Positions 52,230 to 62,000 of a stretch of 64,000 nucleotides of DNA are shown here, piece after piece. Position numbers and translations under genes: made by a program. Source of the stretch: Pinibacter aurantiacus (GTDB lineage Bacteria > Bacteroidota > Bacteroidia > Chitinophagales > Chitinophagaceae); contig NZ_JAHSPG010000015.1 in the NCBI RefSeq assembly GCF_019130065.1, positions 62,001 through 126,000 on the forward strand, read 5' to 3'. The notes under the pieces are model-generated. The model was not told the DNA's origin, did no database searches, and saw only the letters and a program-made list of their open reading frames with translations. Position 1 is the first letter of the stretch, and each line of letters begins with the position of its first letter.

Positions 52230-54689
52230 TTAGTCTTTTGGATTCAGCTTTTTTCTCAGTTTCGCTTCTACATATTTTAAGTGTGCAAGCGTCATTGGAT
52301 CCGTGCAAGTTGCTGCAGCAGTTTTGCAGCGATTCGCAATGCTTTCCATGTGAGCACGTACCACAGCAGGAATATCGGTTAGAGAAATATCTGGTGATGT
52401 GCTGCCCGGCTCCGGTGTTTTGGACGCTTCTTTCAGGACATTTCCAAGACTTTCGATCCATGATTTCTGCAAGCTTCTTCTATATGTATCTATTATGGTC
52501 GGCTTACTATTCAATTCACTCCACAAACCTTTTTCAAGATCTGTCATCAATTCATCTACAGTATAAGTATTCTCTTTTCCATAACGCATTGTTTCAGTGG
52601 TCATCTTATACAAGCGGTCAGTTTTGAGCACGTAATACAAAGCATCATACTGTATTCCAATCAATTTTTCTTTTTTAACCGGTTTGCTGAATTTGTTCAG
52701 CACGTCAGGGTTCATCAACCATGTTGGCGTTTGAAACACTTCCTTTTGTAAAAAGGCAAGCGCTCTTTTTTGTTTTTCTTTTGGAACAAGGGTATAAACA
52801 TCGCCAGATTGCTCCACTGTCTTCGCATTTTCATAAGTACCTCCAAGCTGCGTATATGCATGGCGCGTAAGCATTTTGTACCAATCAACAACATCATTGT
52901 ATGCTCCAGCTGCGTTGTCATACATATCCATATCTGCCCTTGTCCAGCTCAGTAGGTTAGTCATTACAACTTTCAGATTCTTTATACCATACTCGCATGC
53001 CTTTACCTGGTCGTTGCTCAAGTCTTCAGTTTGCGCACGCGGATCGGAAGGATCATTGAGGTTGGGATTTACTTCAGCCTTAAAGCTGGTTTTAGCATCC
53101 ACTGTGCTGGTTGTAAGTTTTGCTAACAGGTCCTTTTCTTTTTCAAAATCATTGACACCTGTATAGCTATATCCATACTTTATGGCCCATTTGTCGTAGT
53201 CTCCAATTCGTGGAACAAGACCCTTTGCTGAAATTTTGTCTTCCGGTTGCGCTATATAGTTGTAATGCTGGATATCCATTATTGACGAGGAAAATCCATT
53301 GTTCTCCACCCAGTTTTTATCACGAAGTTTTTCTACCGGAGTAGCATAGCTTGCAATGAGGTTGCTGCGAAGTCCAAGAGAAATACCCACCATTCTGCTA
53401 ATTTCAGCCTGGATCAGCGTACCCATCAATTCATTACTGAATTTTACATTTCTTGCTGCAGGATCAACAGCTGACGCCTGAACAAAATACCAATCGTGCA
53501 ACGCCTGCAAATTACTATGTGACCATCCGATATATGTTTGCAGTATTTCACCACTGCGCGGATCGTACACTTTAGGTACAGTTGACATGGCCTGGCTTGA
53601 AGCGAAATAGCGTATCACTTTATATCTTGCATCTTCCAGCTTCATCGTTGTATCGTTCTCCGGCCATTCTTTACCAACGATAGCGTTTTTATAACCCGCA
53701 GCTTTAAATGCCTCGTTCCAATCATTGACACCAGCTATAATGTATTGGCGCCATTGTTTAGGGGTTGCAGGATCTACATAATAAACAATAGGTTCTTTGG
53801 GTTCTACCAGTTCGCCTTTTTTGTATTTTTCGATGTCCTCAGATTTGGGCTCCAAACGCTGACGAACAACAAAAGTTTTTACGTCTACTTTTTGTTGATC
53901 ATCTGAAAACACTTTGCTGCTTTCTGTGCTGTATCCAACACGTGGATCGGCGTATCTCGCATGCATAGGTGCATTTGGAAGCAGCATAACAGAGTTGCTC
54001 AACTCAAATGTTACACCAACACTTGGACTTGCATCTGGACCAGCTGCACCCATAGTGTAGGTCTTTAACGTTTTAATCTCTATATTTTGTTGATAAGAAT
54101 CTGCTGCTAAAAGATAAGATCTATCTGGAGCAACGCCGCCCAATCCCATATTTTTCTTGGCACCAGCATCGAAGCCCGTTATGACATTATCTTTTAAGAA
54201 GAAATCTGTAACATCTACAATAGAGCTCTTATTATTTTTTCCGCGAGCTTTAACATCAATTACCATGATGATAGGGTCCATAGATGAGTTGGAAACTGCT
54301 TTTGCGATAGCCTGACCGGGAGCAGCGGTAGCTACATTTGTCAGCGCCTTCACGTATAGTTTCTCTTCACTTGCCTTTTCAAAATACACGATAATACTGT
54401 TCACCATTTCTCCGTTGAACATTGGACTGCCTGTAGGCACTTTAGCCAAGCGGGTGGAGAAAAGAACGTCCCTGTTAAGCAAAGAGTCAGGGATTTCGAA
54501 GAAATATTTTTCATCCTGCTTATATACCGTGAACAAACCATTTTTTGCCACAGCTCTTGAAGTGATGACTTCTGAATATGATTTAATTTTTGGAGACTCC
54601 GCCTTTTTTACACCGGTACTATCCTGCGCAACTACATAGTTTACCGCACTTACCAGCGAAAGAAAACCAAATACCTTTTTTAGATTCAT
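52230..54689 (-). CDS. Inactive paralogue of the DUF5117 zincin (pseudoprotease)
   Basis: 819 residues, signal before QDSTGVKK. It is collinear with the next gene product, sharing blocks such as FEIPDSLL, VRQRLEPK.EDIEKYK.GELVEPK and IVGKEWPENDTTM. Aligned without gaps between LMGTLI and TPVEKLRD, the neighbour's HEVGHTLGLRH becomes RMVGISLGLRS (residues 432-442, 53364-53396): His-Glu-His-His are replaced by Arg-Met-Ile-Ser. The frame is open and full length, so this is not gene decay. It could bind the same substrates, chaperone the active enzyme or act as a receptor. Confidence 0.92.
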   Translation of the reverse strand: MNLKKVFGFLSLVSAVNYVVAQDSTGVKKAESPKIKSYSEVITSRAVAKNGLFTVYKQDEKYFFEIPDSLLNRDVLFSTRLAKVPTGSPMFNGEMVNSIIVYFEKASEEKLYVKALTNVATAAPGQAIAKAVSNSSMDPIIMVIDVKARGKNNKSSIVDVTDFFLKDNVITGFDAGAKKNMGLGGVAPDRSYLLAADSYQQNIEIKTLKTYTMGAAGPDASPSVGVTFELSNSVMLLPNAPMHARYADPRVGYSTESSKVFSDDQQKVDVKTFVVRQRLEPKSEDIEKYKKGELVEPKEPIVYYVDPATPKQWRQYIIAGVNDWNEAFKAAGYKNAIVGKEWPENDTTMKLEDARYKVIRYFASSQAMSTVPKVYDPRSGEILQTYIGWSHSNLQALHDWYFVQASAVDPAARNVKFSNELMGTLIQAEISRMVGISLGLRSNLIASYATPVEKLRDKNWVENNGFSSSIMDIQHYNYIAQPEDKISAKGLVPRIGDYDKWAIKYGYSYTGVNDFEKEKDLLAKLTTSTVDAKTSFKAEVNPNLNDPSDPRAQTEDLSNDQVKACEYGIKNLKVVMTNLLSWTRADMDMYDNAAGAYNDVVDWYKMLTRHAYTQLGGTYENAKTVEQSGDVYTLVPKEKQKRALAFLQKEVFQTPTWLMNPDVLNKFSKPVKKEKLIGIQYDALYYVLKTDRLYKMTTETMRYGKENTYTVDELMTDLEKGLWSELNSKPTIIDTYRRSLQKSWIESLGNVLKEASKTPEPGSTSPDISLTDIPAVVRAHMESIANRCKTAAATCTDPMTLAHLKYVEAKLRKKLNPKD

Positions 54690-54768
54690 AACTAACTTTT
54701 GAAATATTATTTCTGTTTCACAAGAACCTTAAAACTACCTCTGTTTAAAGAATAGATTCAAATAATAG

Positions 54769-54798
54769 GACCAATTTGAAAAAACTTTTGACCAATTT
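54769..54798 (-). promoter_or_regulatory. Direct repeat upstream of the pseudoprotease gene
   Basis: GACCAATTT occurs at 54769-54777 and 54790-54798, exactly 21 nt apart, about 80-110 nt upstream of the start codon. The spacing of two helical turns suits a dimeric activator. Between it and the gene is ATTATTTG (minus strand), a near match to the Bacteroidota -7 box. Confidence 0.35.
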
Positions 54799-54834
54799 TT
54801 AAACAGCCGTTATTACTGATGTTTGAGTATATAA

Positions 54835-54864
54835 AAAACATCTGCACTAAGGCGCAGATGTTTT
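54835..54864 (-). terminator. Terminator between PKD-like and pseudoprotease genes
   Basis: CATCTGC/GCAGATG stem extended by A-T pairs, 8-nt loop, followed on the minus strand by TTTTTTAT. It would end transcripts from the SusC/SusD part of the locus before the zincin genes. Confidence 0.75.
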
Positions 54865-54913
54865 GGCAAAACCGCTCCAGGTTTATATTTTGGAGACAGT
54901 TGTATTACAAAAT

Positions 54914-54996
54914 AAGATCGCTTCGCCCCGATCGTTACAGTTCCTTCTTTCCTGTATTTTCCAGAACCATATTGTCAAAAGGGGCGAAGCGATCTT
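54914..54996. repeat. 16-bp perfect inverted repeat
   Basis: AAGATCGCTTCGCCCC at 54914-54929 and its exact complement at 54981-54996, loop 51 nt. It lies 47 nt past the PKD-like gene's stop codon. With the terminator and direct repeats it accounts for most of the 354-nt gap 54690-55043. Confidence 0.85.
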
Positions 54997-55043
54997 CGTT
55001 CAAAAAAAATGCAAAAGCGAATACTAACTTTTGAGTCAGCGTC

Positions 55044-56702
55044 CTACAGCCCCAATCCTTTCTTAAAGGCGATATCTACAATTTTATCAAAGCCAGTGTA
55101 GACTGCAAGAGGATTAGTGTTTATATCGCCTGTTGATGTAATACTTAAAAAATAAACTTTATTTCCCTGACCACTCGCTGTTTCATCCGTAGCAACCACC
55201 AATACTTTGCTTTCTGTTGAAGGCGCAGTTGTATAGCCGGATTTGAAAACTTTCATTGCCTTAACGACTGTTCCTGCCGGGAATGTGTACCCTACAGCAG
55301 AAGTAGATGTAGCGAGCGTCCCAATGGTACAAGTATTAATAGTATTACTGTTTACGTAATAGAATTTCCCTGGCAGGGTTAAAAAAGTTGGGAAAGCAAA
55401 AAGCGTAGCTGCATTAATGCCCGGCACTTTTGCTGTTGAAAGAAAGTATCTGCCCGTGGTGTTCGTATTTGCATTTGCGGTGGTTACGGCAAATTGATAT
55501 AGCCATGTAGAATCGCTTGCGTCATTTCTGAAAACACAACTAAAGGTTGCCGGGGTTGCGGATTGAGGCTGACTGTTTTCTGCATAAAAAAGATTCTTAC
55601 CTATGCGATTCATATCAAATCCAGAACCAGTAACAGGGTCCAGCGGGGCAGTTCCTTTAGAATATGCGACAAAGTGACCATTCGGAATATCGGTAGTAAC
55701 ATTCACTAACGCACCAGTTTGTGCATTATATTGTAAAAAACATTTGTTCGACTGATCATAGAGTGTTAAAAAATAATCACTCAAGCCGGCATTTAAAACA
55801 AACGGAGCAAGCGTCCATGAACCCAATACTGGCGCATTAAACAGAATGGGTGGTGACTTAATAGAGGTTGCATTCACCGCTCTGTAATGTAGCTGGTTAT
55901 TGTTGATCAAATATTCATATTGGAAACCCTGATTGATGCCGTTTGCCTGCAAATTAATGGATGTAGGTTCAGCAAAAAACCAGCCTGAAGTATAACTAGA
56001 ATCTGCAAAATCAGTTGACCGCACCTGAACTCCCCCATTAGGATAGAAGAAGGAAACTTTCTGGATACGCAGCGACGCCGAGTAGTTAAGTACATTAACC
56101 TTACTTGTACCTGTCGGTAATTTTTTTCCAAAATTTCCAAGGGAGTATAGGTTAGGATACACGGTCCCGGTGCCGGATGTACCGTCTTTTGTTGCAATCA
56201 GGGAAATGTCACACCCGCCTTGTGAAGGCTGATCCTGTAATACAACCCAGCCCTCTCCACCCCACGGTGAGGTGTCAACATTCAGCGAATAAAATTTATA
56301 AAAGGAAACACCGGTTGTGTTGTCTGTAACCTTTAGCACCAGGCGATACAAATTTGGTGACAGGTTAATTCTTGTTTTTAACTGCTGCGTCGTACCTACA
56401 ATATATTGAGCAGGATTAGAAATGTTTTGTGCTGTTTGAATAATCATCCATTGATAGGAAAGATTACCAGAAGCCTGGGTTTGAGATAACAGAACGTTTA
56501 CCGTTAAACTATCAAACTGTTTTACAGAAATAGAATCGTTGGTTATAACTTTACTGGCATCTACATTCAAAGAGTCGGTTGTAACCGTTATTGTATTGAT
56601 GGCAGTATAGTTATAATTGCCCTTATCCTTTTTACAGGCAACGAATATGAATATAGTCAGCACGGCAACAACAAGTGTGCTCCAAATATTTTTATTGTTC
56701 AT
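55044..56702 (-). CDS. PKD-like family lipoprotein
   Basis: About 552 residues from the ATG at 56702 (MNNKNIWSTLVVAVLTIFIFVAC, lipid anchor in VACKKD); the ATG eight codons upstream at 56726 is less likely. An N-terminal PKD-like Ig fold (SYQWMIIQTAQN, YRLVLKVTDNTTGVSFYKFY) is followed by a propeller-like C-terminal half. This lipoprotein type recurs next to SusD and DUF4843 genes in Bacteroidota and is probably a surface ligand-binding accessory, analogous to SusE/F. Its start region overlaps the DUF4843 stop closely. Confidence 0.87.
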   Translation of the reverse strand: MNNKNIWSTLVVAVLTIFIFVACKKDKGNYNYTAINTITVTTDSLNVDASKVITNDSISVKQFDSLTVNVLLSQTQASGNLSYQWMIIQTAQNISNPAQYIVGTTQQLKTRINLSPNLYRLVLKVTDNTTGVSFYKFYSLNVDTSPWGGEGWVVLQDQPSQGGCDISLIATKDGTSGTGTVYPNLYSLGNFGKKLPTGTSKVNVLNYSASLRIQKVSFFYPNGGVQVRSTDFADSSYTSGWFFAEPTSINLQANGINQGFQYEYLINNNQLHYRAVNATSIKSPPILFNAPVLGSWTLAPFVLNAGLSDYFLTLYDQSNKCFLQYNAQTGALVNVTTDIPNGHFVAYSKGTAPLDPVTGSGFDMNRIGKNLFYAENSQPQSATPATFSCVFRNDASDSTWLYQFAVTTANANTNTTGRYFLSTAKVPGINAATLFAFPTFLTLPGKFYYVNSNTINTCTIGTLATSTSAVGYTFPAGTVVKAMKVFKSGYTTAPSTESKVLVVATDETASGQGNKVYFLSITSTGDINTNPLAVYTGFDKIVDIAFKKGLGL

Positions 56703-56725
56703 TGTTTCTAAAACTTTTTTCTCCA

Positions 56726-57505
56726 TTAATAATTTGCTTGTCCTACTTGTATAACAGCATTATTTGCATCAGGATCCCGCAGCGTAGCTCCTACTCCCAC
56801 GGGAGAAGAGACATTACCCGGATAGTTTGTTCTGATATAGTTTCTTACCAACTGCAAATACTGGGGATAGATAACCGGCGGTTGAGCTTTGGTACCAGGA
56901 AACTCGGTAATGGTTGAATCTCCAACAGGATCGTACAAAGCATCAAGGATCAGCTTGTATTTCGTTCTTGTCCAGGTACCAAAATTGGTGATAGAACCCG
57001 CCCATTGAGTACCGTTGGTTTCACCCCATGAAGATGGTTTTTGCAAGTACGCGGTCTTTATTTTAATGAAGCTTTTTTTCGTAAACCCCAGCTTAAAATT
57101 ATTGTTCACCTGAAGCCCCAGAACAAATGTTGCTGTTAGGCTATCCAGATCCGGCGTACGATAGACTAATACCGGTATTTGTGTAGTTACCTGGTTGGCA
57201 GGCATTTTATATGGTGTCAATAATTTGTAATGCACGCCTTCTTTCGCATTAATAGCTGAATCTGCCACTGTTTGCACAATGATTTCGCGATCCGCATTTA
57301 CCGGACTGCCTAAAACTGTAACAGAAACCTTAACGGTATCAACAGTACGACTTGGGTATTTGGCAAAACTGTATCCTAAACTATCGGATGCTGCACTAAA
57401 ATAAACGGCATCCTGTTCATTGAACATTGTGGGAGACTCTTGCTTGCATGCGGCAAAGCCTGCAGCAACAGCCAATAATATTATGATGATGTACTTTCTT
57501 TTCAT
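56726..57505 (-). CDS. DUF4843 domain lipoprotein
   Basis: 259 residues; MKRKYIIIILLAVAAGFAAC provides a lipobox with Cys20. The body matches DUF4843: DAVYFSAASDSLGYSFAKYP, then DTVKVSVTVLGSPVNADREI and ATFVLGLQVNNNFKLG. It is an Ig-like surface lipoprotein family found with SusC/SusD. It lies six bases after SusD and just before the PKD-like gene, as in many Bacteroidota loci. Ligand unknown. Confidence 0.88.
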   Translation of the reverse strand: MKRKYIIIILLAVAAGFAACKQESPTMFNEQDAVYFSAASDSLGYSFAKYPSRTVDTVKVSVTVLGSPVNADREIIVQTVADSAINAKEGVHYKLLTPYKMPANQVTTQIPVLVYRTPDLDSLTATFVLGLQVNNNFKLGFTKKSFIKIKTAYLQKPSSWGETNGTQWAGSITNFGTWTRTKYKLILDALYDPVGDSTITEFPGTKAQPPVIYPQYLQLVRNYIRTNYPGNVSSPVGVGATLRDPDANNAVIQVGQANY

Positions 57506-57511
57506 ACTTGA

Positions 57512-59062
57512 TTAATGATTGTATTCGTTTTCAGCATCAGGGATTGGAAATGTATAAACACCGGCAGGAACTGCAGCTGCGGTGGTAGTTACCTGTTTCA
57601 GATCTTTGTTCAGACGTTTGTAGTAAAAGAATGTCTGGCCTTCCTGTACAAATTCTTTTCTGTACTCAGCCATGATTTCGCTGGATAAACTGTCGGCATA
57701 GTTGATACCGCTGGCATTCAATGCCGGTAAGCCACGGGCTTGGCGAACATTATTTAAGAACATTACACCAGTTGGAATGTCACCATTTGCGTTAGCAGCT
57801 TCTGCAGCGATATAATACATTTCAGATACACGTATTACAGGAACATTGCCTTGCAGATAGTAAGGTAAATTGTCATCCTGGAAATACTTGGAAGGCACCT
57901 GCACTCCTCCTGTACTTTTGTCAAACCAGGATATAAAGCGATAATCGCTTGCCGCACCACTGCCTTTTCTGTAATACAGGTATTTGTTTCCGACACTATC
58001 TGCAGCTGTCGGCGTCGCACCTTTTGTTGCCAATACTTGTAGCGGTGTTCCACTGCTTTTGTTAAATAAATTAAGATTATAAGTTTTCAGATTGCTCGAG
58101 TACACTGAGAACACAAGCTCCTGGGAAAACAGCCTGTCTCTTACAGCATTGGTTTGCAGCGCCACATTGGAAGTAATCAGTGGGAATTTTCCGCTGGCAA
58201 TAACAGCTTTCGCATATTTATCGGCGTTTATCATATCGCCTTTGTACAAATACACACGTGCCATCAAAGCTTCCACGGCCCAATAGTTCATATGATTTTG
58301 TGTATATGAAGTAAACGGATCATCTACCGCTTTTAATACAGCGGAGGTATCGGTTTGCGCCAGGATATCTTTTGCCGCAGAGAGATCGCGAATGCATGAA
58401 TCCAACGCGTTGCTCAAACTGACAAATGGTGTGGCTGTAACTCCATAACGTGTAACATATGGGATGGCTGGCTCATTCATGCCTTTTAAAGGAGCTTGAC
58501 CAAACATACGTGCCAGATCGAAGTGTAACAAGGCCCGCAATGCCGTAGCCTCTCCTTTTATCCTGTTATAATCATCCCCTTTAAATACCCCTTTCTTATC
58601 ATCAATCTGGGAAAGCAGGTTGTTAATATTGGCAATATTGTAATACATGCCATTCCAGATATACATCTGCTCGGCTTTTATGGTAGCATCTGCATAGTTG
58701 TACGAAGCCAGAGTGAGAAAGAAACTACTGTTTGAACCGACATTTGCAGTTGCTGCATTGTCATAGTCATAAGCAAGGGTAGACAGCATGCTCATAGACA
58801 AATTACCTGTGTACAAACCGAAAAGAGCGGCTGAACCTGTAGGTTTGTCAATACCAAGATAAACCCCATTCAATGCATCTTTGAAACCTTGTGCGTCCTT
58901 AAATAGTTCCGGTTGCGGCACTTTGTCTTTTGGCCGTACATCTAAAAATTTGTTGCACCCACACAATGTGGCTACTAGCAGGAACACAACAGACGTATAA
59001 ACCGACATTATATGCTTCGGCATGTTCCCTGTTTTTCTTTTATTGCTATATAAATTGCTCAT
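57512..59062 (-). CDS. SusD/RagB-family lipoprotein
   Basis: 516 residues. Lipid anchor in LLVATLCGCNKFLDVRPKDK; ATG at 59023 (MPKHIMSVYTS) would give a more normal signal length. SusD motifs: GEATALRALLHFDLARMFGQ near 170, VIRVSEMYYIAAEAANANGD and EYRKEFVQEGQTFFYYKRLN near the end. It is clearly a paralogue of the SusD at 62286 (shared FKDALNGVY, FFYYKR and the alternating loop order). It follows its SusC by nine bases. Confidence 0.93.
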   Translation of the reverse strand: MSNLYSNKRKTGNMPKHIMSVYTSVVFLLVATLCGCNKFLDVRPKDKVPQPELFKDAQGFKDALNGVYLGIDKPTGSAALFGLYTGNLSMSMLSTLAYDYDNAATANVGSNSSFFLTLASYNYADATIKAEQMYIWNGMYYNIANINNLLSQIDDKKGVFKGDDYNRIKGEATALRALLHFDLARMFGQAPLKGMNEPAIPYVTRYGVTATPFVSLSNALDSCIRDLSAAKDILAQTDTSAVLKAVDDPFTSYTQNHMNYWAVEALMARVYLYKGDMINADKYAKAVIASGKFPLITSNVALQTNAVRDRLFSQELVFSVYSSNLKTYNLNLFNKSSGTPLQVLATKGATPTAADSVGNKYLYYRKGSGAASDYRFISWFDKSTGGVQVPSKYFQDDNLPYYLQGNVPVIRVSEMYYIAAEAANANGDIPTGVMFLNNVRQARGLPALNASGINYADSLSSEIMAEYRKEFVQEGQTFFYYKRLNKDLKQVTTTAAAVPAGVYTFPIPDAENEYNH

Positions 59063-59071
59063 TGTTATTTT

Positions 59072-62000
59072 TTAAAAAGTGGTAGACAATCCAAAACTAT
59101 AGCTACGCGCAAATGGATAAGACGTTCCTCTTTCCGTTTTTATGGTGCCTAAATGAAATGCATTGTTTTGCGTAATGGCTAATCTTGGAGTAGAGAGTCT
59201 CAATCTGCGCACCCACCATAAATTGGGAGAAAATGAATAGGCGACTGTGAGACTGCTTGCATCTAAATAATTGTTGTCTTGCACAAATCGTGAAGTGGCA
59301 TAAGTTGCCTGCAATCCGTTTGTTCCATCAGCAACCAATGCCTTGAACGGAACATGGTCGCCTGGCTGTTTCCATCTTTGCGTGATCACACGCTCATCAG
59401 CATTGGTTGAGCGGAGGTCAACATTTTCCACTTTATCAACCAGTGTCTGGTTATACATTTGTCCACCCCACTGAAAGCTCATATTAATGTTCAACGAAAA
59501 TCCTTTGTACGTGAAATTTGAACCAAATCCTCCTTTTAGTTTAGGCGCAGCATCACCAATCGGTTGTTTGTCTTTCACATCCCACAAAAATGTTTTGCTG
59601 CCGTCCAATTTCTGGTACAGTTCTTTACCGGTTGCCGGATCTATGCCTAAAGATTGTACAGCCCATATCTGGCTAAGCGATCTGCCAACCACATATTTTG
59701 GCAATGCCTGTAGTTGTTGCTTTATTGAAACCCCTGTGCTATCATACCGTGCATTGATAGCCGCTACTGCAGGAGATAGCGCTGTAATGACATTTTTCGC
59801 ATGACCAACGTTTAAGGATAAAGACCAGAATATATTTCTTTTACGATCGCGAATGATCGGTGCAGAAAAAGTCACCTCATATCCACTGTTTTTGGTGGCT
59901 CCAAGATTGTCCTGGTATTGCAAAAATCCTGTAGAAGGTGCGACGTCTAGCGGCAAGATCAGGTTGTTGGTTCTTTCCTGGAAAACGTCGGCTGAGACAT
60001 TCAGACGCCCATTCAATAGGACCATAGTAACTCCCAGGTTATTTTTAAGTGTCTGTTGATATTTTAGATTGGGATTTGCATACGCAGGAGCTGTTGCACC
60101 TAACTGTAACCTGTAATTATTTTGAATGTTGTACAGATAGATCGATTGGCTTTTGTCCTGAAAATTCTGGTTACCGGTGATACCAGAAGTTAATCTGAAT
60201 CTCAATTGCTGGATGGTGCGATTGCTAACAAAAAACTTTTCTTTATCTACATTCCATCCTATGCCTCCCGCCCAAAAAGGTGCAAACCTATTGTTTGAAC
60301 CAAACAGCGAAGACCCGCTCACATTACCGGTAACTTCTGCAGTGTAGCGTTCTGCATAATTATAGCTTAAGCTTGCGAATGAAGAAATGGTGCGGGTGAT
60401 ACCCTGATTGGTTTGCGGCCTCTGTTCAAGTCCATAGCCATTCGCCATGCCGAATTCACCCAGGTGCTCATTAGGTATCCCGTTGACTTTAACCGTTGTT
60501 GCATTGGTTGACGTAGCCTGCACTTCAGTGCCTATCGCTGCAAAAAAGGTATGAGCGTTTATTTTTTTATAGTAATCCAGGTTTAGTTTTCCATCAATCA
60601 CGTTGTTGTTACCTCTTGTTCTTGAATACGAACCCATTGTGCCAAGACCTGCGGACAAAGCGTTAACAAAGCTGGTATGATCAGCCGGTAAAAACTGTTC
60701 GACACCCGGTGTGTTGGTACTGTAACTTAAAGCTGCTCTGAATTTCAGATTGTTGTTGATCGTCCATTCGAGATTGGTATTATTCAAAAAGTTGTAATAA
60801 TATGAGTAGTCCTTAACATTCAATGTTGAGTTGTACGCAGCATTGGTAAAAGTTCCGCCGGGTGCAGGCAGGCCAATACCTAATGTGGTATAATTCGGTT
60901 CGAATATCTTGATCACATTTCCAGCTGAATCATATGGCTTAAAATATGGAAACTGACGGGCGTATTGGCTAAAGCTTCCCCATGGAGAATTATTGGCCTT
61001 ATTGTAACCTACGGTTGTTGAATTGCTCAGGCGAATCTTTTTTCCATTATAAGAAAGGCTATAGCTCAATCCAAAATTGTCACGGCCAGAGCCTTTCATT
61101 ACACCCACTCCATTATTGTAGTTAAGTGCAAGATTATAGCGAATAGCCCTTGTGCCGCCGGAAACGTTAAGACTATGATTCATTCCAAAACCGGTGCGCA
61201 CCGGCTGCGAAAGCCAATAGGTATTTGCACCGCTCTGCACCTGTTGCAAGCGTTGATCGTACCACTGCTTCAGTGCCACATCGTTATAATGGTTGTTGGG
61301 ATCTGAATATATACCCGCCAAACGCTGGGCCTCCAGCAATTGTTTTGCATCCATTAAATGATACGAAGTCAGATCCGGTGCTTGCAGGTTAAAATTTACG
61401 GCATAGGAAACCTGAGCTCTTCCCGGCAACGGCTGTTTGGTTTCTACCACAATTACACCATTCGCAGCTTTGGCACCATATGCGGTTGTAGCCGCAGCGT
61501 CTTTTAATACGGTAATGCTTGCGATACGGTTGATGTCCATATCAAAAAGCGTTTGTAATGTAGTTTGAAATCCATCGAGGATGATCAATGGCTGATTTGG
61601 ATTAGACAAATAACTTGACATAATATCACCGCTGGAAACCGCTGAACTATAGTAATCAGACGAGCCGCCTTGCGTAAAAACCGGCAAATTATTCTGACCT
61701 CTCAGCTGAATAACGGGCAAACTGTTCGGATCGCTTCCCATTGCATTGTTCTGTTCAATACGCACAGAAGGATCTGCCATTGATAATGCCTGCAAAATAT
61801 TGGTAGGATTCAACATTTTTAAATCGTCACCACTGTAGGTTTTTGCTGCGCCAGTAAAGTTGCCAGTCGGTCTTTTGTATAACCCGGTGTTCACAACTAC
61901 TTCATTCATCATGTTTGATGACTGAACCATCTTCACTGCAATGTCGTCATCTCCTTTTTTTACTTTTATTGTAGTAGCAGCATGGCCCACATAAGAAACC

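Noticed and set aside
52230-54689. Degenerate zincin as a decaying pseudogene
   Set aside because: The frame is intact over 819 codons with signal peptide and conserved flanks, so a maintained non-catalytic protein is more likely.
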